DNA of 64,000 bases from positions 8,940,368 through 9,004,367 of the forward strand of contig CM056721.1 of NCBI GenBank assembly GCA_029844215.1. Direction: 5' to 3'. Both the position numbers and the translations under genes were made by a program. Within the stretch, counting starts at the first letter, position 1. Each line of letters begins with the position of its first letter. The DNA is from Przewalskia tangutica. Its lineage: Eukaryota > Streptophyta > Magnoliopsida > Solanales > Solanaceae. The notes beneath the pieces are model-generated. The model ran no database searches and was not told the DNA's origin. It saw only the letters and a program-made list of their open reading frames with translations. Below are positions 46,256-56,651 of the stretch, piece by piece.

Positions 46256-46363
46256 TTTTGTTGATAATTCGGGCCAAAATCATGCTCACGGTGGACGCAA
46301 GAAAAATTGGAAAATAATGGCAAAAATCGTGATGGCAGTCGTGGTAGTTCCGACTGTGGTGTG
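46256..46363 (+). pseudogene. Copia gag nucleocapsid end, copy 2, truncated
   Basis: Equivalent of 19761-19865. It is cut after GACTGTGGTGTG by the Athila-like LTR. Confidence 0.7.
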
Positions 46364-47723
46364 TGATAGGTGTATTTTATATACACTTTTTGAGTCCTTT
46401 TTAGTTAGTCTTTTGTCCCTTTTTGTACAAATAAGTGTCGTATTAGGATAGATTTTCTTTCTTTTGAGTCAAAGTGGTTAAAATGGCCAAATGGCAGAAA
46501 CGGAGCTAAAAGAGGGCAAAAGATGAGGTTCCAGAGCTAAAAGCAGAGAAAGTGGCGAACGAGACAGAAACCTGGACCAGCGCCGCGGCGCCTCCTGCAG
46601 ACAGAAGCAGGGCCGCGGCGCCCAATCATCAGAGAGGCTGCGGAGGTTCCAGCGCAGCGGCGCCCACAGACAGCAGAGATTAGGGCCGCGGCGCCAAATC
46701 ACCCGGCATGCAGACTTCCGTGGCCGCGCCGAGCAGTCATGGCCGCAGCGAGCGCCGGCGCTGAAAATCAGGTTTTAGACGAAATGCAGGTCGGGCTGAA
46801 GGAAAAGTTTGAGCGGTTTGACTATAAAAGGATAACCCTAGGCAGTTCTAAAGGGTTCCCTTTCTTGCACAACACAAGGTTTTCTTGGATTGAAGATTGG
46901 AGGCCCTAAACTTAGTAATTTCCTTTTCTTTTCTTTTTTTATTTCAGTTTGTATGATTAACTTTGAATTAGTTCTTGTCATGTCAATGGCTAGAAACTAA
47001 TTCTTTTATAGGGCTTTCCATGTTGATTCACTAGAAACTTATGTTATGAATTAATGACGTATACATGGTTATCCTTCTTCTTGTTGAGATTTATCCAATA
47101 ATTGCTTTGAATGCTTGGTAATTAATTGACAACTAATTATCATTATATGATTTCTAATCAAACTTCGAAAGGAGGAGGTTGTGAATATGTTGTAAGTTGG
47201 GTAGACATATTTTGGATTGGGGATGAAAATACCTCAATTATTTATGTAAGCGTTAATGAGAGGCTTAACAACACAATTTTACGTAGTGCGTGACGGTTAA
47301 CTAGGTTTTTGTGCTTAATCCTCCTATAGAGTTATCCTTATCACCGAAAGGTAGAAAGGTGCAATACTGGGGTTGAGTATTTATATATCCTTAACGGGAA
47401 TATAAAACGATTTCGTAAACCTGCTAGCTCCGAGAGAAGAAAACCATAATTCATTGCATTGATAAATAACTTAAGCGGATAGTTGAGGAGACATGGAAGC
47501 CCTATTCCCATCACAACTGAAGTAAACCTATAGTTAATTAGCTTTTATAATTATTAGTTATAAACCACAAAATTAAATATCAATTACCAAATAGATACCA
47601 AAAGATAGATAGTTGGTACTTGAACCCTAATCCTTGTGGACGATATTCGGTCTTACCAAGACTATATTACTTGTCACGATAACGTGCACTTGCGTTAAAG
47701 TGTGTGCATCTTTTCGCGCATCA
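46364..47723 (+). repeat. 5' LTR of the Athila-like element
   Basis: Starts TGATAGGTGTATTTTATATA, ends TTCGCGCATCA, 1360 bp. It has GC-rich blocks of GCCGCGGCGCC (46580-46750) and a TATAAAAGGATAACCC promoter-like motif near 46823. Confidence 0.9.
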
Positions 47724-47729
47724 AGTTTT

Positions 47730-47747
47730 TGGCGCCGTTGTCGGGGA
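47730..47747 (+). promoter_or_regulatory. Primer-binding site (tRNA-Asp type)
   Basis: TGGCGCCGTTGTCGGGGA lies six bases after the LTR. It resembles the Athila/Tat primer site TGGCGCCGTTGCCGGGGA, complementary to tRNA-Asp. Confidence 0.85.
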
Positions 47748-47895
47748 CTAGGCATAGTTCAATATCAAATTTATCTATTTTTAATTTCTAATTTGTTTTT
47801 TAATTTTAATTTTTACGTTTTTTTCGTTTTTTTCGGTAAAAATCAGGGTGCCGTGATTTGTTTTATGTTTTTTATCTATTTCAGGAAATCAGTTT

Positions 47896-48420
47896 ATGCG
47901 AAGGAGAAGAGGGGCAGACACTCTTGTTCCCTTCAATCCAGAGATTGAGAAACACATCAGAGCGAGAAAGAATCGGATTCTGACCTTGCGAGAGATGATC
48001 GGTGTTCAAATCAACAACATGATGAGAGAAGGGTTAGGTGAAAATCTACCCGATCCAGAATACCTCGGCAAGTACCTATGGATGTCGAGAAAGAGTTCAA
48101 GTCGAGCGAGAAGAAGTTTGGGAGACTATGTCGCCAGAGTGAATGGAGCACGACATGTATTAGGCTCACTGCCATAGGAGCAAACAACTTTGAGATAAAG
48201 CGGCGATTACGGCATGAGTACACATTGCAATTTGGAGGATCGCCATGGAGGATCCACGTACGCGTAGCTAATTTCTTGGAGCTATGTGCAACTTTCGAAT
48301 ATAACGACGTTCACGATGATCTTGTCAGATTGAGGCTCTTTCCCTTCTCACTCAGGGATAGAGCAAAAGTATGGTTGAATTCTCTGCCGGCCGATTCGAT
48401 TTTAATAGCTTGGGCAGACA
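47896..48420 (+). pseudogene. Gypsy gag, frameshifted and truncated
   Basis: The first frame reads MRRRRGADTLVPFNPEIEKH and on to about 48175. The conserved capsid part lies in another frame: FLELCATFEYNDVHDDLVRL, RLFPFSLRDRAKVWLNSLP and ADSI. At least one frameshift lies between 48070 and 48190. The end of gag and all of pol are missing. Confidence 0.85.
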
Positions 48421-48439
48421 AGTTAAATTGAACTTTGGG

Positions 48440-51127
48440 TTTGAAGATTTCATGTTTTGCACGAGTTTTCATTTGGTGAGTAAGGATAGTGGGAGGTTCC
48501 AAGGCGGAGGAATTTGTTGGATACGGAGAAGGAGGGACAGACGTCGGCTTGCATGGCCGAGGAACCGTTGGCGGCCGTGATCGTTGTCGCGGCGTTTGAG
48601 GACTGACATACCTCTCTGATGTTTTGGCGCCGTGGCGCCTCAGCACTGGGCCACGGCGCTGTCGACGGTGAATAAGGGACATGTTCGCATGAGTTTTGGC
48701 ACCGTTGTGCTGACCCTTGGGGCCGCGGCGCTGACGCTGAAAAAGAACTGCTATGCTCTAGTTGACTTAGGATGATGGGAGAGATGACAGGCTCGTCAAG
48801 AAAAGAGTAATCCGATTTTTGGAACTTTTTAAGATTCGAAAACGGGAATGTGGTCTCGTCGAATGTGACGTGACGAGAGATGTGGATCTGACGAGTGGAC
48901 AAGTCATAGCATAGATAGCCTCTATGGTTCGGCGGGTAGCCAAGGTAGACACAAGGAGTGGACCGGGGGGCTAGTTTGTGAAGGATAATAGAGGCAAGGT
49001 TATGATAACATAGGCAACCGAATATTCGAAGATGATCATAAGAGGGGACTCTATGATAGATCATTTCGGTAGGGTCATATTGTGAAGGGTGCTAGTTGGG
49101 AGAATATTTAAAATGTATTCTGATATTTTAGCATCATAGACCCAGAAAGATGGAGGTAGGGAGACATGAATCGAAAGAGTGTGAATCATATTGTTAATGG
49201 TGCGGATGATTCTTTCAGCTTTTCTATTTTGTGAGGAGGTGTGGGGGCAGGATAAGGGAAAGACCATGCCATTATTGGTACTAAACCGGTGAAACATAGA
49301 GTTATTGAATTCACGACCATTATCGCACTGAAAAGATTTTATGTCTTTTTCAAACTGTGTTTGAATGAATTTAAGAAACTCAAAAAATTTGGCAAACACT
49401 TCCGATTTAAATTTGAGAGGATACAACCAAACAAAGTGAGAAAAATCATCTAGTAAGATAAGATAATATTTATGACCGAGAGAACTAGCAACAGGTGATG
49501 TTCATAAATCGGCATGTATAATATCAAAAGGTGCAAAAGTAATACTAGTAGATGATTTAAATGGAAGACGAGTATATTTGCCTAAAGAACAAGAAACACA
49601 GTTTTGGGCAAGCTTCCCATTACAAGTAATGAAATTATTGTCTCTAAGAAAACTAAAAATTGGAGCTCTTGTATGACCAAGCCTATTATGTCATGTTGAA
49701 GAAGAAATGACCGCTAGAGAGACGGGAGATCTAGATCTGACATCGGAGGTGAGAGTGAATGGATATAGATCCCCCGTGCTATTGCATCTCGTAAGAGGTG
49801 TCCCCGTATAAAGATCCTTTCCAGTAAAATCAAAAGGGTCAAAATCAACAGAGACAAAATTATTACGAGTGAATTTGCGGATAGAGATTAGATTCTTAAT
49901 TACATGTGGGGCATATAGGGTATTTTGAAGTGAGAATGGATTAGGAGGTGGTGTTTATGATGTACCAAAACCCTTTACTGGAATGCGGTGATCACTACCA
50001 ACTGTCACAAATTGAGGATGCTTTAAACCAAAAAGTTTGGCAATATTACATGCAGTCCGGGTGAGGTGAGAAGTGGTTTCGGAGTCCATGTACCAGTTCT
50101 TGTCAGGCTGTTGCATGTTGAGACTACTGAAGGCCTGACCTAACTCAGTGGGTGTCATCTTTGGATGAGGGTCAAAGCGCCGTGCGTGAGGTGGGCTGCT
50201 GCGGGTCGGACTTGCCGGCGGTGGAGCAGGCCCAACACACCGTGATGGGAGAACTGGTGAAAGGGTTGCTGGGACTGACACGGCGGCGCGCGCCGAACTA
50301 ATGCGAATATTGTTATTCGCTTCTTGGTCTCTGTCGCGACCGCCACATCGCTATGACCTCTCTTGCGCGGCCGCACCGCGTCCCTGCTGCGGTTGAGAGT
50401 TTTTTGGCGGCGTTGGATCTTGAGGGCGCGTTTCGACAGCTAACGCCTTCTGATTGTGCTCATCCTGCTTTGCACGTCGAGTTTATTCAAGCAACAACTG
50501 CGAGCGAGCTTTGTTAAAACTTGGAAGAGGATCTGCCTGTTGAATTATGGCGGATAACGTATCATAGTCACCTTTGGGGAGACCTGCAATCAATTGCAAC
50601 ACTAATTTAGTGTCCGAGACAGGCGTGTCAACGTTGGAGATCCGCCAGGAGTTTCAACTGTTTGCAGTACTCAGTCATGTTAGAGAAATTTTCAAGGCGT
50701 GTATTGTTAAACTGTTCCTCCAAATACCATGCACGAGTGTGCTTGTTATCTTGAATGATTTTCTCCAAGCGATTCCATAACTCAAGGGATGTGACGCCAG
50801 ATTTCATGATAGTAAGAAGAAGATCCTAAGAAATACTATCATAAATTCACTGTTTGACACCGGCGTCTAGACGACACCAAGTAGACTCATCAACCTCCGG
50901 AGGGCGCGAAATGGTGTCATCAATATGGTCAAACACGTTATAGAGACATGCATGATTACGAAACAGTTCAATCCAAAGAGAATACTGACTGTTTTCTTGA
51001 TCAAGAAGAATGGGAATAGATTTCTTGATATTGGTAACAGAGCGGGATGAAAAGAGGATGATGACATGGTGATGAGATTGGTGGAGGTTAAAGCATCAGA
51101 AGTATTGGAAGAATCCTCAGTAGCCAT
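48440..51127 (-). pseudogene. Copia polyprotein remnant (gag, protease, integrase)
   Basis: From 51127 down: gag start (MATEDSSNTSDALTST) soon frameshifted; protease WYMDSETTSHLT at about 50070-50090 with the usual Gly-Ala replaced by Glu-Thr; integrase core at 49061-49426 (IQTQFEKDIKSFQCDNGREF; CPHTSSQNRKAERIIR). The integrase C-terminal part lies at 48770-49064 (DHLRIFGCLCYHNL; STPCVYLGYPPNHRGYLC; HISRHVTFDE). The linker HQMKTRAKHEIFKPKVQF follows, where the element is cut. Several frameshifts; not functional. Confidence 0.88.
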
Positions 51128-51275
51128 TTAGAGAAGAGAGGAAAGGAGAGGAAAACCAAGAATTTTAGGGAGGAGAGAGGGGGAGTGCCGCGGCGAGAAG
51201 CCCGAGGGGGGAGAGTCGACGGCGGCGACTTTAGAAGAAAATTCTAGGGTTTTTTGTGTGAGACTCTTGATACCA

Positions 51276-51480
51276 TGTAAGATGATATTATTCTCTCTTG
51301 GGGGGGTCTTTCATTAATATCAAAGTATATATAGAGTACAATGTTCATCCCTTATACAATAGGAATCCTAAACCTATACAAAAGAGGAATCATAGTCTTA
51401 CCATAATTATATTTACACAATATATGAAAATATTCTAATTATGGGTAGGGAATAATATTGTCTCTATTTACACGTTTACA
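51276..51480 (-). repeat. 5' LTR of family C Copia
   Basis: On the minus strand it runs from TGTAAACGTG (51480) to ATCTTACA (51276), with TGTAA/TTACA ends, 205 bp. It is followed by the primer site TGGTATCAAGAG (51264-51275) and contains a CTATATATAC TATA-like motif. Confidence 0.85.
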
Positions 51481-52456
51481 TATTTTGTTTAGCTTATTTG
51501 ATTGTGTTATATATTGCTCTCTTTTGTTCGAATGCACTTTATATTGCTTTAATTCCTTATCTGAGTCTGATTGTTTACCCAAGTCTTCCTTATCTGAGTA
51601 TGATTGTTTACCCAAGTCTTCCTTATGTGAAGTACATTTCCTTATATTTCTTTGATGCTTACCGACTTAGTTCTCTTCCATCTATAATACTAGTTTGGCA
51701 GTGATTAACCGGAGAGGAGCTAGAGTTCTGATTATGGTCCAATATAACTCAATAATTTTGATCAAAATTTTATTTGTGTTAATACTTAATTAATATGTAT
51801 AAATAATTTATTCAAAATCTAATAATCATGTTTCTCTAGAATTCATAACCCATAAATTTAATTTGTGGATATGCCTATGGCTAACAGAACTCTTTGATAG
51901 TATTGGAGTTGTTCTGATTCCTTGAATCTCCTTTATTATTAGGTCATAATCTGATCAGTTAGTTCCTTTCTCTTGTGGCATTGCTTGTTCATGTTTTGCA
52001 TCAACTAGAGTACAAGTTTTGTTTTATATCCATAGAAAAGCAGATAGCTACTTCTATCACATCCAAGAAGCCCATAACTGCATATTTCATTTAACGTTTT
52101 GTGACAATTCAGGCCAAATTATTAGTTACATTAGTTTTTATTTTCTCCTTCTCAATCGTTGTACACAGTTTATTCATAGTACTAAATATTCCATGCTTAA
52201 CCTCTAATAAATAGGCAATTTGCGAGTCTATTGTACTAACTTATTGACAAAACCAGAATCCCCCGTTCTACTCAAAATTATTCAAACATAAATCAATTAT
52301 AACAATCACTTTTATATTATTGCATCCAAACATAAAACAATTCTACCAGAATCAATTTTGTCCACCGCTAATCCAAACACTTAATTGTCAATTATGCATC
52401 TCACGGTTCCTAATCATGGCAAAAAAATGTCTTTAGCATTTTTTTATTATTATTAA
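51481..52456. other. Intergenic, no gene recognised
   Basis: Begins with sequence related to the segment that precedes the SINEs (TTGTTTAGCTTATTTGATTG), and has a short tandem of CTGATTGTTTACCCAAGTCT (two and a half copies near 51575-51640). The rest is AT-rich and unassigned. Confidence 0.5.
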
Positions 52457-52956
52457 CGGATATAACACCCATTTGGAATTAAACACAAAAGTAGCACATT
52501 TTTCTATAAAAGGTGAGAAATGGTATAGTTTCTATTTTTTATTTGTTAACTTATTTTGTTTTTTATTTAAAAAAATAAAAAAATGAATTAATTAAAATAA
52601 TTTAAATTTAATTGTAAATTTACTAATTATTTTAATTAAATAATCAAAGTGGCTATTTTTTAAAACCCCACCACCACTGCCCAAGTCTCAACTCCATGTT
52701 TTCAATTATTTTTTTAACTTAAATTTCGTATTATAATAAACAAAAATTAAACACAAAAGTAAAGTAGCACCTTTTTTCTATAAAAGGTGAGAAATGGTAT
52801 AGTTTCTATTTATTTATTTGTTAACTTATTTTGTTTTTGTTTAAAAAAAATCAAAAAATGAATTAATTAATTAAAATAATTTACATTTAATTGTAAGTTT
52901 ACTAATTATTTTAATTAAATAATTAAAGTGATTAAAAATTTAACTAATTATTTCAG

Positions 52957-54570
52957 TTGATGGAACATGGTTGTATGGAAAGTACCGAGGGACCTTACTA
53001 ATTGCAATCGCCCAGGATGGGAGGAACAACACCATTCCACTAGCATATGTCCTTGTGGAGGGTGAGACATCGGATGCATGGTTATTCTTCCTCCGACGCT
53101 TGCGTTATTGGGTCACACCCCAACCTGATTTATGCTTGATTTCAGATAGGCATGAAGCAATAAAAAGTGTTGTTAGACGTCTTAACAGCAATTGGGTTCA
53201 TGTTTTCTGCATTCGACACATATCCCAAAATTTTATGAGGACTTTCAAGAATGAAGACATGAGAAGAACTGTCACTAATATGGGTTAGTATACCATTCAT
53301 TTGCATTCATAATTTTTTTTATTTTTATTTTGTCTTTACTAATATGAAACATTGTTTTTTTAGGATACTCCATGACTCAACCGAGCGTTGCATACTACAG
53401 GAGTCAAATTAAAGATTGGAATGAAGATGCCGCCCGGTGGGTTGACGATATTCCAAAGGAACAGTTGATGAACCTTACTAATTAAAAAAATCAAAAATTT
53501 AACTAATTATTCCAGTTGATGGAACATGGTTGTATGGAAAGTACCGAGGGACCTTACTGATTGCAATCGCCCAGGATGGGAGGAACAACACCATTTGATA
53601 AAGATATGCCCTTGTGGAGGTGACATCGGACGACGGTTATTCTTCCTCCGACGCTTGCGTTATTGGGTCACACCCCAACCTGACCTATGCTTGATTTCAG
53701 ATAGGCATGAAGCAATAAAAAGTGATGTTAGGCGTCTTAACAGCAATTGGGCTCATGTCTTCTGCATTCGACAAATATTCCAAAATTTTATGAGGACTTT
53801 CAAGAATGCAGACATGAGAAGAACTGTCACTAATATGGGTTAGTATACCACTCATTTGCATTCATAATATTTTTTTTGTTTTTTTTTTTGTCTTTACTAA
53901 TATGAAACATTGTTTCTTTAGGATACTTCATGACTCAACCGAGTGCATACTACAAGAGCCAAATTAATGATTGGAATGAGATGTTTCCTGGTGGGTTGAC
54001 GATATCCCAAAGGAGATGGACCTTACTAATTAAAAAAATCAAAAATTTAACTAATTATTTCAGTTGATGGAACATGATTGTATGGAAAGTACCGAGGGAC
54101 CTTACTGATTGCAATCGCCCAGGATGGGAGGAACAACACCATTCCAATAGCATATGCCCTTGTGGAGGGTGAGACATCGGATGCATGGTTATTCTTCCTC
54201 CGACACTTGCGTTATTGGGTCACACCCCAACCTGACCTATGCTTGATTTCAGATAGGCATGAAGCAATAAAAAGTGTTGTTAGGCGTCTTAACAACAATT
54301 GGGTTCATGTCTTCTGCATTCGACACATATCTCAAAATTTTATGAGGACTTTCAAGAATGCAGACATGAGAAGAACTGTCACTAATATGGATTAGTATAC
54401 CATTCATTTGCATTCATAATTTATTTTTTTTGTCTTTAGGATACTCCATGACTCAACCGAGCGTTGCATACTACAGGAGCCAAATTAATGATTGAAATGA
54501 AGATGTCGCTCGGTGGGTTGACGATATCCCAAAGGAACAGTGGCTCCAAGCATGGGATGAAGGGCGGCGT
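52957..54570 (+). repeat. Tandem triplication of ~550 bp inside the MULE gene
   Basis: Unit starts at 52957, 53516 and 54064 (559 and 548 bp apart). Each begins at the acceptor-exon boundary CAG/TTGATGGAACATG, and units 2 and 3 are preceded by the same AAAATTTAACTAATTAT intron tail. Breakpoints contain the shared words CCTTACTAATTAAAAAAATC. Confidence 0.92.
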
Positions 54571-55275
54571 TGAGGGCATATGACGACTAACTTTGCTAAG
54601 TGCATCAACAAGGTAATAAGGGGAACACGCAATCTTCCAGTTAGTTCAGTGGTGGAGGCAACTTATCACAGGCTGACTGAAGTATTTGTCAAGAGGGGTA
54701 GCCAAGCTCAAACAATGATGGCATCTGGTATGGTTTACACAGATTTAGTCATGGAGAACATTGAGAAACAACGATCAATTTCCAACTAACATGAAGTTCA
54801 CATTCACAATAGAGAACGTAGTATTTTTAGAGTGAAAGAGTTGGTCCGCCCACCAAGCGGCCGACCAACAGGGACATTCGTGGTAGACCTTGAAAAACAA
54901 TGGTGTGAATGTGGTGAATTTCAAGCATTACATTACCCTTGTTCCCATGTCATCACTGCTTGTTCGCATATTAGTCATGATCACATGATGTATGTGCCTC
55001 CACAATACACAATGCAATATGTGAATGTGATCACTTATCTCGAAGAGTTTCAAGCGATTCTTTTTCAGTCATACTGGCCTGAATATACTGGAACTGAATT
55101 GTGCCACAATCCGGACATGCAGAGAGCTCCAAAAGGTCGTCCAAAGTCTACTCTTATTCGGACTGAGATGGATCAAAGAGAAAAGAGTAGGCACCCCAAG
55201 AGATGCGGACTCTGTCGAAATGAAGGACGTAGCAAGAATCAGTGCCCTAACCGTACCAGACTTCAGGAAAACTAG
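52957..55275 (+). pseudogene. MULE transposase with triplicated catalytic exons
   Basis: Encodes the Mutator-type DDE transposase, which moves the element by cut-and-paste. The catalytic exon starts after TTTCAG with DGTWLYGKYRGTLLIAIAQD (first Asp), AYVLVEGETSDAWLFFLRRL and LISDRHEAIKSVVRRL (second Asp). A short downstream exon reads YSMTQPSVAYYRSQI and WVDDIPKEQ. This pair is present three times (from 52957, 53516, 54064). The C-terminal part is single: FAKCINKVIRGTRNLP, a SWIM zinc finger CECGEFQALHYPCSH (about 54905-54950) and a partial zinc knuckle CGLCRNEGRSKNQC near the end. Copy 2 has frameshifts, copy 3 has TGA at the Trp of DGTW, and a TAA lies near 54787. The exons before the catalytic domain are missing. 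Confidence 0.88.
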
Positions 55276-55776
55276 AAAATTTGTGTTGTGTGTATTTGTG
55301 CCCCTTTTATATCTTGAATTTTAAATTTTTCAATCAAGTTTAATTATTTTCCTTCCAATCATATCATTAAGTTGTTTTTATGGTCTCTTAGTAAATATAT
55401 AATTTATTTAATAATTTTTAATGTGAATATTTAATTGATTAAATAGTTAATTAATTAATTTAAATAAAGTAATTAGTAATTAATTTATTAGTCAGTTCAA
55501 ATTTTTGTTTATTATAATACGAAATTTAAGTTAAAAAAAATAATTGAAAACATGAAGTTGAGACTTGGGTAGTGGTAGTGAGGTTTAAAAAAATAACCAC
55601 TTTTATTATTTAATTAAAATAATTAGTAAACTTACAATTAAATTTAAATTAATTAATTCAATTTTTGATTTTTTTAAACAAAAAACAAAACAAGTTAATA
55701 AATAAAAAAATAGAAACTATACCATTTCTCACCTTTTATAGAAAAAATATGCTATTTTAAATGGGTGTTATATCCG

Positions 55777-56651
55777 CAAATAATTTTTTTTGCCTCCTAA
55801 TCATTCTAGTGGTGCTTCTACGAATTTTTTTACGGTATGCCAATTGCCAACTCACATTGGTCCGACACATTCTTTTATTGACAAATGGACTAGGATTGTA
55901 GGTCCCACTTTCCAATCAATCAAACAACCTTGTCCTTTCTTTTTAGCCATACTTTACCTCTTATTTGTATGGAATTCAACCGGTGTTTTTGATGAGTAAT
56001 CAATCCATCTTCATTTTATTTTATTTTTTATCTATTTTGATTATTTGAGAAGAAAAAATAAGGTAGGTAAAAAATATGAAATTTGAAGAAATTGAAAAAC
56101 TGGATAGTAAAACTGAGAATATTTCTGTAAATTTTAACGGTGGTAATTCAACTTAAATTTAACATACAAAAATAAATTTTCTATTTTTGTGTTATAAACA
56201 GTTCGGGGTGGCAATGGGGGGCAGGGCAAAGGAGTGTGGGGCGGGTCAAAACACATATTTAGAAAATTATAATAGAGTAGGACATGTATAAGACAAAACA
56301 AAGAAATATTTTTCTTAGTTTCATATAATTAAAAATTCAAATATGATAAAGGGGATAGTTAATTAATACACTGAATGAAATTGAAAAAGTGTCCATAGCA
56401 GTAACTGAACCATTTCAGAAATCTACTTTACTGTATATTTTAGACTTGCATAAATAGAAATTCCCTTTTATGTAGAACTGAAGCATGAGATATAAGGAAA
56501 ACTGTCTAGCAGAAATTAAGTAATTAGCTACAACCTAATAGACTTTAGGAACTTTAACTGCATGGTGCAAACTGCAAAGCTCAATTTAGATTTATTGACA
56601 TGTATCCATAGAAAATTATCAAACAAAAGAATGCATGAACTGGGCTTACAG
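55777..56651. other. Intergenic between the MULE and the DAHP synthase fragment
   Basis: AT-rich. A short GGGGTGGCAATGGGGGGCAG motif at 56206-56225 resembles one end of a hAT-type element, without a partner. No gene recognised. Confidence 0.5.

Larger units (their letters stand above)
36654..46363 (+). repeat. Duplicated block, copy 2
   Basis: Colinear with parts of 1-19870: 36654-38984 with 1-2237, 38985-39516 with 6408-6782, 39517-39991 with 10214-10650, 43619-45705 with 12819-14915, and 45706-46363 with 19209-19860. It lacks the solo LTR at 2238, the family B Copia and the Del-like LTR. It has gained a hAT transposon (39992-43619) at a place where about 2.2 kb is missing. It ends where an Athila-like LTR begins. 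Confidence 0.9.
46364..48420 (+). mobile_element. Athila-like Ty3/Gypsy retrotransposon, 3'-truncated
   Basis: A 5' LTR, primer-binding site, leader and part of gag are present. The element stops at about 48415-48425 at a junction with a minus-strand Copia. It is the only copy of this LTR family in the window with internal sequence and identifies the solo LTRs at 2238 and 17596. Confidence 0.88.
48420..51480 (-). mobile_element. Ty1/Copia retrotransposon, family C, 3'-truncated
   Basis: Minus-strand element with a 5' LTR at 51276-51480, a primer site, gag, protease and integrase in order. It ends just before reverse transcriptase at the junction with the Athila-like gag. Reverse transcriptase, RNase H and the 3' LTR are absent. 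Confidence 0.88.
52457..55776 (+). mobile_element. Mutator-like element (MULE) with long inverted repeats
   Basis: The outer ends are GGATATAACACCCATTTGG (52458 on) and the inverted AAATGGGTGTTATATCC (ending 55775). Long inverted repeats of about 280 bp follow (52458-52743 against 55494-55776), sharing TCTATAAAAGGTGAGAAATG. On the left, the inner part of the repeat is duplicated (52746-52950). A transposase gene lies between. A 9-bp target duplication could not be settled by eye. Confidence 0.9.

Noticed and set aside
46478..46702. Cys/Trp-rich minus-strand ORF
   Set aside because: Falls wholly inside the GC-rich part of the Athila-like LTR.
47634..47948. Cysteine- and phenylalanine-rich ORF at the LTR/leader boundary
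   Set aside because: Crosses the LTR end and primer site and is read from the T-rich leader. The gag frame starts separately at 47896.
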